Below, one piece after another: positions 11,606 to 21,985 of a stretch of 64,000 bases of DNA; the first letter of the stretch is position 1; every line of letters starts with the position of its first letter. Where the stretch lies: assembly GCA_007922225.1 (NCBI GenBank), contig ML679974.1, positions 3,461,105-3,525,104 of the forward strand. The letters are read 5' to 3'. This DNA is from Emydura subglobosa (Eukaryota; Chordata; Testudines; Chelidae). A program made the translations under genes and the position numbers. A model generated the notes under the pieces. That model saw only the letters and a list, made by a program, of their open reading frames with translations, was not told where the DNA came from and did not search any database.

Positions 11606-11932
11606 GTTCTTCGAGATGTGTTGCTCATATCCATTCCAATATAGGTGAGTGCACGCCACCCTGCACTGGTTCCCGGAACTTTTTTCCCCTTAGCAGACCC
11701 CGTAGGGTCAGCTCAGGCGCCCTGTGGAGTACCGCGCTCATGCTGCAGTATATGAGACACCGCCGACCCTGTGGGCCGTCAGTCCCTTCTTTCTGCCGAC
11801 TCCAACAGCAGGGACGGAGGGTGGGTATGGAATGGATATGAGCAACACATCTCGAAGAACAAAAGTTACTGGTAAGTAACTCTGTTTTTTACTACGAGTG
11901 ATTGCTCGTATCCATTTCAATATAGGTGATTG
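11606..11932. repeat. DIRS left terminal complex: short inverted and direct repeats
   Basis: A 32-bp motif starting GTTCTTCGAGATGTG (11606..11637) is repeated exactly in inverted orientation at 11829..11860. A diverged direct version starts near 11890 (GAGTGATTGCTCGTATCC). Between the inverted pair lies GC-rich DNA with a weak TATA-like TATATGA at 11749. The second DIRS copy has the same layout at 41054..41085, 41287..41318 and 41347..41390. Such complementary end segments are used by DIRS elements to circularise their cDNA. Confidence 0.8.
11621..11757 (+). repeat. DIRS copy 1 left inverted terminal repeat
   Basis: This roughly 136-bp block is the reverse complement of 15861..15996 with only scattered differences. 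Shared words include TATAGGTGAGTGCACGCCAC and CACTGGTTCCCGGAAC. It is the 3' terminus of the minus-strand element. Confidence 0.85.
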
Positions 11933-11961
11933 AAAAGCCATACCTTGGAGATGGGTAGGAG

Positions 11962-12720
11962 TTACGGGTGAGCTGCTCTCATCAGCATGGCTTGACGAAT
12001 CCCACGTCCTCTCTCACCTGCTGCACGATGGCGTAGTGGGATGTGAAGGTGTGCACAGACGACCAGGTGGCAGCTTTGCAAATGTCCTGCAGGGGCACCC
12101 ACTCCAGGAAGGCTGCAGGTCAAAGCTCTTATCTCGGAAACCCTCCTAGCCGAGGTAATGGCCACCAGGAATGCTACCTTCCAAGAGAAGATGAGCAGCG
12201 GACATGTAGCCATGGGCTCGAAGGGGGGCCCCATTAATCTGGAGAGGACCAGGTTTAGATCCAGGGAGGCACCGGGTCACGGACCTATGGGTAAAGACTC
12301 TCCACCCCCTTGAGGAATCTCACCGACATGGGGTGGGAAAATAAGGATTTCCCCTCTAGCGGCTGGTGGAAGGCTGAGATAGCCACCAGGTGGACTTTCA
12401 GGGAGGCCAGTGCCAAGCCCTGGAGTTTGAGGTGGAGCAGATACTCCAGGAGCGCCTGGATAGGCAAGCATCTCGGTGGGATGCCCCGGGACTCTGTCCA
12501 GCAGGTAAACAGTCTCCACTTGGCCCTGTACACGACCCGTGTGGAAGGTTTTCTGCTGCCCAGCAGAATTTGTTGGACCTGCGCCGAGCAGACTCTCTCC
12601 CCCTCCGTCAGCCACATCACCTGACGGCTTGGAGGCTGAGGTAGTCCAGGTCTGGGTACAGCAGGTGACACTGGTCCTGGGAGAGCAGGTCATAACGCCT
12701 CGGGAGCTCCACGGGTGGGG
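11962..12720 (-). pseudogene. DIRS tyrosine recombinase, internally deleted
   Basis: The minus-strand frame 12671..12285 gives a core-binding (SAM-like) domain: QVQQILLGSRKPSTRVVYRA, later SLKVHLVAISAFH and RFLKGVESLYP. A second frame, 12234..11962, contains ARRVSEIRALT, the box I arginine region of the catalytic domain. Soon after, near 12060..12000 and in another frame, comes HTFTSHYAIVQQV, the C-terminal tyrosine region. Only about 30 codons separate these motifs, against about 170 in copy 2 (41450..42067). Most of the catalytic domain, including the central HxxR-type box, has been deleted. With the frame changes this recombinase cannot be functional. Confidence 0.8.
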
Positions 12721-12982
12721 CAATCGACAGGTTCAGCAGCATACTGAACCAATGCTGTCTCAGCCAGGCTGGGGCAATGAGTATCACGTCCGCTCTTTCC
12801 CTCTTGATTTGCAAGAGGACCTTGGGTAGGAGCAGAACGGGGGGAAACGTGTACATGAGGGTCCCCTTCCACTTGATGAGGAATGCGTCGGAGATGGAGC
12901 CCTGCTTGCGACCCCGGAGAGAGCAGAACCTCGGGCACTTCCTGTTTCAGGATTATGTGAACAAGTCCAGTTGGGGAACACC

Positions 12983-13273
12983 TCACTTGCGGAAGATAAA
13001 AGTCACCATCTCTGGGTGAAATGACCAGTCATGGCGGGGTAGAAATGACCTGCTGAGGCGGTCCGCCTTGTTGTTCCTGACCCCCGGGAGGAGAGAGGCA
13101 GATAAATGAAAGTCGTGCATCACCGCGAAGTCCCTCAGTCGAATGGCTTCCTGGCAGAGAGCCGAGGAGCGTGCTCCCCCCTGCCTGTTCATGTAAAACA
13201 TGGCTGCTGTATTGTCCGTCAGGACCTGAACCATCCTGCCCCTCAGGAATCTGAGGAACACCTTGCAGGCCAA
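12983..13273 (-). pseudogene. DIRS RNase H domain
   Basis: The 96-residue frame shows VQVLTDNTAAMFYMNRQGG, where the Asp of LTDN is a catalytic acid and the NRQGG turn is typical of DIRS RNase H. It also shows NNKADRLSR with the late Asp. The domain degrades the RNA strand of the RNA:DNA hybrid during cDNA synthesis. It follows the reverse transcriptase and precedes the recombinase, as expected. The preceding region (13463..13280) is in a different frame, so the polyprotein is broken. Confidence 0.78.
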
Positions 13274-13369
13274 CCGGACTGCCCTGAGCTCTCGTACACT
13301 GATATGGAGGCTCTTTTCCTCCTCTGACCACAGCCCCTGGGTGCTCAGGTAGGCACTGATGTGGGCCCC

Positions 13370-14340
13370 TCACCACACATCCGAAGCGTCTGTGATCAAG
13401 GTGACCGATGGGGCCAGATCCCGGAAAGGAATGCCTTTCAACACCTCCCTGGGAGTCCTCCACAAGTTCAGTGAGGCTAGGACCCTTGGGGGAACTGTGA
13501 ACACCCTGTTCAAGGGGTGTCTGCTCGATGCATACACCAAGGCTAACCAGGGCTGGAGAAGCCTGAGTTTGAGGCGAGCCAGCTTCACCACATATGTGCA
13601 GGCCACCATGTGCCCTAACAGCTGTAGGCAGAGCCTGGCTGTCATCGTAGGGTGCCTGTGTAGCTGGGCGATTACCACGGCCATAGCCTCAAAGCGAGGC
13701 TGTGGGAGGAAGGCTCTGGCCTGGGTAGCATCCAGGGTGGCCCTAATAAACTCTATGCATTGCACTGGGGTAAGAGTGGACTTCTGCTCGTTTATGAGAA
13801 GCCCCAATTTGGTGCATTTTGCACAAGTGAGGATAGACAGTTCTGAACGTGGGACCTGGACCTGCCCCTGATCAGCCAGTCGTCCAGGTGCAGGAAGATC
13901 TGCACCCCTCTGCAGTGCAAGTGGGCCGCCACTACCACCAGGCACTTGGTAAATACCCTGGGGGTGGATGAGAGGCCAAAGGACAGGGCTGAGAATTGGT
14001 AATGGCAGTCAGCTACCATAAACTGGAGGAAGCACCTGTGGCTAGGAAGAATGGAAATATGGAAGTACGCATCCTTCAAATCGAGGGCAGCATACCAATC
14101 TCCTGGATCCAGAGCGGGGATAATGGAGGCTACGGAGACCATGCGAAACCTGAGATGCTTGATAAATTTATTTAGTCAGCATAGATCTAATATGGGTCTC
14201 AGGCCCCCTTTTGCTTTGGGGATGAGAAAATACCTGGGGTAAAATCCCTTCCCTATTTCTTGCGGAGGAACCGCTTCCACCACTCCCAGGAGGAGAAAGG
14301 TATTCACCTCCTGCAAAAGGAGTTGCTCGTGAGAAGGGTC
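13370..14340 (-). pseudogene. DIRS reverse transcriptase, broken
   Basis: Two minus-strand frames carry the domain. The first, 14142..13792, has DLKDAYFHISI (first catalytic Asp region), YQFSALSFGLSSTPRVF, and LHLDDWLIRG (the x-x-DD active site). The second, 13945..13370, has the thumb region with SILTCAKCTKLGLLINEQKS and CLQLLGHMVACTYVVKLAR. Upstream, SLFRDPSHEQLL and FLIPKAKGGLRPIL are readable up to about 14340 with an in-frame stop between. Both active-site aspartates remain, but at least one stop and one frame change interrupt the protein. Confidence 0.82.
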
Positions 14341-14741
14341 CCTGAAGAGGGACGGGGTGGGGGGATGTCTGGGGTGGGGGAAGGCCGTGAACTGAAGGGC
14401 ATATCCCGAGAACTACGCCGAGGACCCAACGGTCCGAGGTGATATTTTACCACTCGGCGTAGAAGGGTCTTAGCCTGTCTGCAAATGGAAGGAGTGGATC
14501 CGGGAGAGAGGTAGTGGTAATTATTTTTTGTGGGTGGCCCCCTTAGAGGGTCCTTGCTAGGAGACTGTGGATGAGTTGGAGCAGTTACGTCGTCCGAACC
14601 CCCTGCTCCTTTCTCAGCCCCTATCGGGCTGAGAGGGTCTAGGCGATGGTCTGGGGGTGGCTGTGTCTGGCGTCGGGGCTGCGGCCAAGACTGACGCTTC
14701 GAGGCCTGGGGAGTGTAGAGTCCCAAGGAATGGAGCATGGC

Positions 14742-15668
14742 TCACGTCGGTTTTTCCAAGAACAGGCCCGCCCCATCAAAGGGCAGGTCCTGTATAGATT
14801 GCTGCACTTCTTGGGACAGCCCCGATGACTGCAGCCACGCAGAACTCCTCATGGCTATTGCAGAGGCCATGGCTCTGCTAGCAGTGTCCGCAGTGTCACT
14901 GGTGGTTTGCAACGCTGCCCCTGCCACCGTGACGCCCTCTTCCAGGACCGTGACAAAGTCCGCCGCTTGGTCCTGGGGCAACCCCACTGCAAACCGCCTC
15001 ATGGACTCCCAGAGGTTAAGACTGTACCGCCCTAGGAGGGCCTGGTGGTTCGCAATCCTGAGCTGCAAAGCCCCGGTGGAGTAAACTTTTCTCCGGATTT
15101 ATCAAGTTTCTTATTATCCTTCTTTTTTTTGGCGTGGTGTCTTGGCCACCTTGCCTGTCCCTCTGGTTGGCGGCATCCAGCACCAAAGTCCCCAGGGCCG
15201 GGTGTGTAAATAAAAACAGAAACCCCTCTGCTGGGACATAATATTTTTTCTCGGCGCACTTGGATGTGGGGGCAACTGAGGCAGGGGTTTGCCACAGGGC
15301 CTTAAGTCCCTATCATGTACAGGTAGGGCCACCCTTGATGGTCCTGCTGACCCAACAACCCTGAAGAGGGGATCCTCCTCCTCGGATAGCTCCTTGAGTT
15401 CTAGGTTCAGGTTGGAGGCCATCCTTTTCAGGAGCTCCTGGTGTGCCCTGGTCTCTGGCGGAAGAGGAGGATTGTTGAGGGTGCGCAGCGGAGGGTCCCT
15501 CCTCAGGGTCTGATTCCTCCTGTGAGGAATGGCCCTTAGCCTGTTGGCTTGATGGGGGGCAGGGAGGGGCACCGGCTGCGCCATTGAGGATGGGACTGAC
15601 AGAGTTCCCTGTCCCATCTGTGCCCCCATAGGCCCCAATAAGGCCACTGCCAGGGCTCTTGCGGCCAC
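14742..15668 (-). pseudogene. DIRS gag-like protein, fragmented
   Basis: Frame 15668..15114 includes TRAHQELLKRMASNLNLELK, closely matched in copy 2 by FRAHQELLKRVASNLGLEME (48274..48708). Frame 15068..14742 includes NHQALLGRYSLNLWESMRR and EVQQSIQDLPFDGAGLF, matched at 47.8-48.0 kb. These are the conserved parts of the turtle DIRS gag-like ORF1, presumed to bind element RNA. Upstream, 16000..15536, is basic and serine-rich in another frame. The reading frame is broken in several places. Confidence 0.72.
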
Positions 15669-15860
15669 CCCGGTGCCGGCATCAGTACTGGCTGTGGAGC
15701 GTCATGAAGGTGGTGGGTGCCCTTGTCTTTGCGGTACCTGGAGCCACTGGACCCGTGCCGACGATGCCTTCGGCTTTTGCTGCTCTTAGTTGGGGACCGG
15801 CCTCTCGATGACCCTTTCAGTGCTGTGCTGGTGAAGGGCTTGGTGCTGAGGTGCGGGAGC

Positions 15861-15996
15861 CTCATATACTGCGGCATGAGTGTGGTCCTCCAGGGGGCGC
15901 CTGAGCCGACCCCAAGGGGTATACTAAGGGGAAAAAAGTTCCGGGAACCAGTGCAGGGTGGCGTGCACTCACCTATATTGGAATGGATATGAGCAA
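15861..15996 (-). repeat. DIRS copy 1 right inverted terminal repeat
   Basis: The inverted partner of 11621..11757. It marks the 5' terminus of the minus-strand element. The edge is placed at about 16012, where similarity to DIRS ends stops and the flanking older repeat resumes. Confidence 0.85.
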
Positions 15997-16012
15997 TCAC
16001 TCGAAGTAGAAC

Positions 16013-16165
16013 TTAAGTGCCATGGGGTTTAGGTGGAGCTGAGTGGGCATTTTCAGACGGTCAGGAAGAGGTCAAATGTTGAACATTGGTGCCTAAAGCT
16101 CTTTGTGGATCAGGTCCTGTGGTATCTAATTTCAGGCACCTACATTTGAAAATGTTGGCCAAAAA
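16013..16165. mobile_element. Right part of the tRNA-like palindromic element split by DIRS
   Basis: It contains CTTTGTGGATCAGG, inverted relative to ATCCACAAAG near 10512, and the phrase GTTTAGGTGGAGCTGAGTGG, related to the end of the 2.6-3.6 kb copy. It continues the element that begins at 10505. Confidence 0.55.
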
Positions 16166-17846
16166 TGCATGTTATATCTTGAACAAAGCAAAAGAACAGG
16201 TCTCTGCTATATTTTAATAGAAGTCTAATGGATGAAACCCTCTTTCTTTAATAATGCACTTTGGGTTTTTTTTTTTTTTATTCAATCAACTTACACTCAA
16301 TTTTGTTAGTTACCATAGGAAGCCAGTCTGAACCACTCAATGCAATAATACTAAGATGAGAAGCAGGCAATTTACTTTTCTCTTACTTTTGATCTTGAAC
16401 ATAAAAAGAATCTTATAAGATGCGTAATGTGCTCAAATTTAATTTATTCACTTAGAATGTTTTCCTAAAGTAGTACTGTCAAATTATTATTTCACAAATA
16501 CATTCTAATCCCTATTTGAAAGAATGCTGCATTTTGTCCAGGCATCATTTAATGTCCTGCTTCAAAGTATGTTTGGATAACTTAACGACAATGCTGTGTA
16601 ACTTGCTATGCTCAGAGTGCTGCCAGCTATGTTAGAGAAAGTATTGTGATTAAAGCAGTGGATGGTTGCTAACTCTTCATGTTGCAGGTATGGTGTTGAT
16701 TTCTGAACTAGACATTTGGTAGAACCCTCTGGCACCAAGAGAGGGAGTACAAACCAATCATAAACCACTGTACCAAGAATTCTCCAAACATTGGCTCCTT
16801 CACAAGTGTATATCAGTTTATGAAAATCAAAATTGTTACGTAATACCAGAAGGTTTTACAGAACCTGCTCACAAAAACTAGGACCTGTTACAGCAATTCC
16901 TATTCATGCATATTAGACCACTCATAAAAATAAAAGTATATAAAGTGCTCAGGAAAGCATGAGTTTAAATGCACTGGGCAGAGACAAGAACAGTACAGGT
17001 AAGCATAAAATTGTATACAGTATTTATCTTTGCTGATGCTACCCCAATGCTGATCTGCGAAACTATTGTACCTATATTTTTATATTACATCTATCATGAT
17101 ACCAGAATGTCTTACAAAAATTTAAATAAGCTGTGAGCGATCTACAAAGACACCTATTTAATGATTCTCTTTCCCTGTCCAGAGGAAGATAGAGAAGTTC
17201 TAACAAAAACCAAACTTGTCATCCCATGTTCTTCTTTCCCCACTGAGAGAAGAAACAGAATCAGGAGGTTTTACTGTTTGGGCAGTGCTCTCTCTCTCTC
17301 TCAGAGTGTATGTGTGAGAGAGAATGCATATTGAATATTAAATGTGAAGGATATGTCATAACTTTGTACTGAAGGTGGTTGGATTTGTTATTACCTTCAG
17401 CTGTAGGAAGGTACTGTGCAGCTGGTGTTATAGGCAGTTCCAGATCTGTGGGCTGGCTGTTGAAAAAACTCTGTCTTTATTTGAACTAGTCTTACATGAC
17501 CAATGAGAGTTCCATCATCTCAGAGAATCATAGCTGCTTATTTCCTATAACTGATCCAAGTCATGACCATCTCTCAAACAGAGCCTAACAATCATGCAGA
17601 GATCTGTCAAGATTTATAATGCTGACAAAGTGTCCACTAGCACTAAACTCACTTTTGATTGAAACATGATTTTAAATCAGATCTTCAAGACATGAATCAA
17701 TCAGCTACATCACCATGCCTCTAGCTATCTGAACTGAAACTACACTAAGACAGTGTATAGATGCCTAAGAACATTGATGTTCTCTCCTGTAGACAGAAGA
17801 TGAACTTTAATAATCATCTGAACACAAAATTAAAAGTCTAAAAACA
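16166..17846. other. Non-coding stretch
   Basis: No gene is supported. A short TC run lies near 17289..17302. The section 17400..17640 has an even composition without AT runs and could be an old repeat, but I cannot name it. Confidence 0.45.
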
Positions 17847-18393
17847 GGGGGTGTCAAACTCATTTGCTATGGTGGGTGAGATTTGAATTAAATGTACTTC
17901 AAGTGGGGCATACAAACCATAAATCGAAATACTAGGCACAACCATTTTTATGTATTATATTTTATTTGCTAGATATCAGCGATATAAAAAATGCAGTACA
18001 TTCACTTCTACAACTACTACTATTTTACAATTAAAGGAATCGATCAATGATTAAGAATTATAGTACTGCCCAATGCCCCAAGACCACATTGTCCCTCTCT
18101 CGCCTTTTGGAGTGCTGTGTCTCGTGCACACAGCACTCCATTTGCTGCCGCCAGAGTACACAGATCTCGCGGCAGCACGCGCTGCCATGACATCTCATGG
18201 CATTGTACTCTCTGGTGGTGTTGCATGCTGCCACGACATCTCACACCATTGTATTCTCTGGTGGCAGCGCACGAGCGCGTGCCACCCCCAACGCCGTGAG
18301 ATGTTGTGGCAGTGCATGCTGCCACCAAGGGCTGAACCAAAAAGGTTGGTGGGCCGTATCCAGCCAGTAGGTCGGGTGTTTCACACTCCTGGT
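17847..18393. mobile_element. hAT-like non-autonomous element with GC-rich repeat core
   Basis: The left end CAGGGGGTGTCAAACTC and the right end GTGTTTCACACTCCTG are inverted, as in hAT ends (CAGGGG..CCCCTG). The flanks GTCTAAAA and GTCTATAA may be an 8-bp target duplication with one mismatch. The core 18139..18330 is GC-rich and holds roughly 46-bp repeats (GACATCTCA at 18189 and 18235, TCTCTGGTGG following each). No transposase is encoded. Confidence 0.6.
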
Positions 18394-19783
18394 CTATAAA
18401 GTCCTGAACTTTCTTTAAAATAGTGCCTAAATACAGGGCTTGATTCTGATCTCACTAACAGTGGGTAAATCAAGAGTAACTCGATTAAGTTATTAACTTA
18501 ACAGTTGTCCTAGTGTAAAACCATGTCAATAGGTTTTTGTTTTTGTTTTTTAAACGTCAACAAAAGTGGTCACATTGACTTGATTCTGACCAGGCAACAG
18601 GATTTTCTGCTTCCAAAAGAACTCTGTTTTTTTTCTAATTATGTTGTCCTAGTAATGGACTTTAAATGAGTTTCTGCACATCAATTCTGTGAGCACAGAA
18701 ACCCATTAGCAGCATCTGCTTCATGGCATATTTAATCAACAGACACTGTGTAGTTTTTCTTCAAAGGATACTTAAGTTGTCGCAAAATTTTGATAACTGC
18801 ATTTCTTGAAAATCTTTATCCCCGAAGCACGTTTTAAAAGTTTCTTGTTTTTATTCTAATCAATTTAAACATTGCTTTGGCTCATATTTTCAGACTGTAT
18901 GTATTATACAGTGGGACAGGTAACAGAAGGGTAAAACTGTTTCAGAAAGTAGCGTGCAGTTTATGTAATTCAAAACGCCCTTTATGTAGATGCTTCATCA
19001 AACAAAAATCACATTTTGGAGAAATATTCATGACAAAAGCATTATATGAATGCCCTGTTCATTTTTGTTCTGTTAGAATTCCTAAGATTTTCTTATATGA
19101 TACATATTTTCAAGGGGAATTAAAAACAATGCTTTTAAATATTTTTGCCTCCCCCATAAATACTAATGCATCAGAGCCTAGTTTCTAAAATCAAAAGTTA
19201 TTGAGCTACATACTAAATAAGAAACGAGTATGGGGAGTGACAAGCTCTCTTTGGTTTGGATGTTTTTGAGCTGCAGTAGTTTTGTGTGAGGGATAATATT
19301 TATCAGCAGAGCCTCTTTTTTTTCTTAGCTCTGTTCTATCACCCAAAACAGTAGGTTAAATTAAAGGGGCCTTTCTGAAAGAGAAGGTCCGGTAGATCCT
19401 ATTAAACTAGCTGCCTGACTTACTGGGAAAGCATAGATATATGAAGCCTGCTGTAAGTGTGGAGCCAGGGAGTTTCTACTGTACAAGATTCAGAAATATG
19501 TACAGTTGTGAAGAGTCAGGGTCTGATCCTGTGATGTGCATCAATGAGACAATGAGAGTTGAGGGCACTTTAGCACTGGTCTGTTTTTGGTTCTTGGATG
19601 CAGAAATGAAACAGAAAATTATAAAGTTAAATGTTTTTACAAGAGATTGATTGAGCTTCCTGTTACTTGGAAGTGAATGTATTCATTTTATCTATGCTAT
19701 TCAGGGGTTCTAATACCACATCCACCATCATGATATCAATTAAATTTTGATGCACTGTAAATGCAATTACCTATGGTCTAGAT
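18394..19783. other. Non-coding stretch
   Basis: Around 18440..18520 there is part of a short palindromic repeat type (GATTCTGATCTCACTAACAG, GGGTAAATCAAGAGTAACTC). It is related in style to 57228..57313. The rest has no recognised content. Confidence 0.4.
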
Positions 19784-19909
19784 CAGGGGTTTTCAGCTGG
19801 GGGTCTGTGTACCATGGGTGTGGTCTGCAGATGATGTCTAAGATTTTGGTGCGCACCTCCATTTGAAATTTTTTAGGTGTCTACAAATGAAAAAGACTGA
19901 AAACCACTG
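19784..19909. mobile_element. Short hAT (Charlie-like) MITE
   Basis: The ends CAGGGGTTTTCAGCTGGGG and GACTGAAAACCACTG are inverted over about 12 bases. The flanking octamers GTCTAGAT and CTTTAGAT agree at 6 of 8 positions, fitting an aged 8-bp target duplication. Only 126 bp remain, so it is an internally deleted copy. Confidence 0.65.
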
Positions 19910-20032
19910 CTTTAGATTCCAGAGTCTAGTTATATTTTGACTCCCTTTCAACAGACTCCATCTCCCCCATTGTTCTCAATGCACCTGTATATCTATAAGA
20001 TGCCTCTGTGTTACCTATTTTCTGTATTACTG

Positions 20033-20125
20033 CATCTGAAGAAGAGAGCTGAAGTCTCTCGAAAGCTTATGCCTGCAAATATTAAAATTGTTAGTCTTTA
20101 AAGTGGCACAGAACTCTCGTCGTTT
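20033..20125 (+). repeat. Dispersed repeat 3' tail
   Basis: GCATCTGAAGAAGAGAGC, CGAAAGCTTATGCC and TGTTAGTCTTTAAAGTGGC, in this order, form a tail I recognise as common in reptile genomes. I cannot place its parent element firmly; a Penelope-like or related retroelement is likely. Confidence 0.5.
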
Positions 20126-20899
20126 TTGCTGAAACTATTTTTAAAATGAGTAACCAGACATGAATTACTCTGTAGGTTTTAGTTGTTGTATTATAAATAC
20201 AATTGACATGTCAAAGTGTGCTGCAGGATTTCTGATGGAGGAAATCATCTATCCTTTGTGGATATGAACAAACAGTTTATAATACTGGGGAATCCCAGGA
20301 CAATCACAAGCCACCTACAGTGCACTGTTGTGACAAAAAATTATATGAACCTAGGTCCTTTAGTCCTGAGATATTCCTTCTCCTTCAGGGCCTAGCAGTA
20401 ATGTTTGATGTTTCACAACTACTAACTTTACAACATTTTAAGGAAGGTAAAAGTGGCCAGGTCAGAATTTTAAAGAATTAGAAACAATGAATGAAAATTT
20501 AGGTAGCTAAAATGTAGTTAGAAATTAAATCTTCAGTACCCTAAAATGTAACAGATGACAGACGAGGAAAGGTTTAATCTTTGAGTAGAAACCACATGCT
20601 GAACATCCTAAAGTAGTAGATTCCTGTCAGCAAGGGAGCTGAGTGAGGTTATTTAGAATTTTAAAACTGCAGCACCATCTTCTTCTAATGAAATATTATC
20701 TTACTTACAAATAAACCCTGTAGAATATCAGTTCTGCAGCACCAGGGAAGGGGTAAGCATGATGATGACATAATTGCACTATAGAAGCAGCCCTGGAGGG
20801 TAATTCTATCAAAATAATTACATCCCAGTCCTGCCTTATTGTTTAATTATACTTCTGTGATTCCAAGACCCTTCCCCCTTTACTCAGTACTGTTCTACT
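20126..20899. other. Non-coding stretch
   Basis: No feature recognised. Confidence 0.4.
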
Positions 20900-21985
20900 C
20901 TCATATTCCCTTTCCCCAGGATCACTATTGGCATTTCAACATTGCCAATATTTATTTTATGGTCAGGGAAGAAAGTGCCCACCTGCATCTTTCTGAACAG
21001 ACCTCAGTTCCTAAAGATGCGCATGACATGCAGCTTTTCAGACCACCCCACATTGATGTCGGTGAAGCATCCCCTGTGATCCACAAGGGCTTGCAACACC
21101 ATTGAGAAGTATCCCATTTGATTTATGTACTCTGTGGCAAGGTGGTCTGGGGCTAAAATAGGGAGGTGCGTGCCATCTATCACCCCCTACAGTTTGGGAA
21201 CCCCATTGTGGAAAAGCCTTCCACTATGTCCTCCACGTTTCCCAAACTCATTACCCTTCTTAGCAGAAGTCTGTTAATGGCCCCACATACTTGAATCACA
21301 GCTGCTCCCACAATGGATTTACCAACTCTGAATGGATTCCCAACTGAGCGGCAGCAGTCTGGAGTTGCTAGCGTCTACAGAGCGATGGCCACTCTCTTCT
21401 CCATTGTCAGAGCTGGTCTAAAGCGAGTATTCATGCATTTCAGGGCTGGAGAGAGCTCTCAGCAAAGTTCAAAGAAAGTGGCCTTTTGTGACCAGTACCC
21501 GTGGGGTGAGGGGGACACAGCCCGCACCTCCCTCCCTTGCTCTGCACAGCACATCAGGAGTTACACCCCTCCCTGTAGTTTAGGGCAGGCAGAACTACTT
21601 TGCTGTTGCTGTAGAGTAAGTTCTCCATGAGGAGTTATTTGAAAACTTCTTGGAGCTTTGAAAGGGGACGGGCAGATGGCTGTAGGGCAGCAGAGTTCAA
21701 ACTGAGCAGTCACGATGGGCATTATGGGATACGTCTGGAGGCCATTTACAGTGCTATAACCAAGGGCAGTGCCTACACTGATGCTGTGTCGCTTAAATTG
21801 CTGAAAAAAGCTCTACGCCTCTCTTCGAGGTGGTTTTACATTGTCAAAAAAAAACAAACAAACAAAAAAAAAAACAGGGCAGTGTTGTCAGTAAGGGGAT
21901 GAGTGTAGTGTACACACCAGCACTGTTTTGCTGGAAAAAAGGTGACTTTGGTCAACAAAACTCTCTAGTGTAGACCAGCTCTCAG
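20900..21985 (-). mobile_element. PIF-Harbinger DNA transposon, 3' and right-end part
   Basis: It contains a decayed transposase on the minus strand (next entry). To the right, TCTCTAGTGTAGACCAGC at 21961..21978 resembles the terminal sequences of turtle Harbinger copies. An A-rich insertion near 21845..21875 disturbs the right part. The left terminus is not identified. Confidence 0.6.
20950..21560 (-). pseudogene. PIF-Harbinger (HARBI1-like) transposase, broken
   Basis: Reading the minus strand gives LTMEKRVAIAL, then TLATPDCCRSVGNPFRVGKS (the helix-turn-helix region with conserved VGKS), LGNVEDIVEGFSTMGFPNC, then DGTHLPILAP (catalytic Asp block), YFSMVLQALVDHRGCFTDI and NVGWSEKLHVMRIFRN (second Asp block region). 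This order is that of the DDE transposase of PIF-Harbinger elements. Stops occur after VAIAL, after NCRG and after the second block, so it is a pseudogene. In intact relatives the second block usually reads GxxHD; here HD has become HV, which would also remove a catalytic residue. Confidence 0.8.

Larger units (their letters stand above)
11585..16012 (-). mobile_element. DIRS-type retrotransposon, copy 1 (near complete, inactive)
   Basis: In minus-strand order this holds gag (about 15.67 to 14.7 kb), reverse transcriptase (about 14.34 to 13.4 kb), RNase H (about 13.27 to 13.0 kb) and a tyrosine recombinase remnant (12.7 to 12.0 kb). The ends are inverted terminal repeats instead of direct LTRs. 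That set and order is diagnostic of the DIRS order, which integrates through a tyrosine recombinase. Multiple stops and frame changes show it cannot act. It sits inside an older tRNA-like palindromic element. The GC content is clearly higher than in the surrounding DNA. Confidence 0.88.

Noticed and set aside
11962..15992. Many plus-strand ORFs of 60-170 residues across the DIRS region
   Set aside because: They mirror the GC-rich minus-strand gag, reverse transcriptase and recombinase frames and have no domains of their own.
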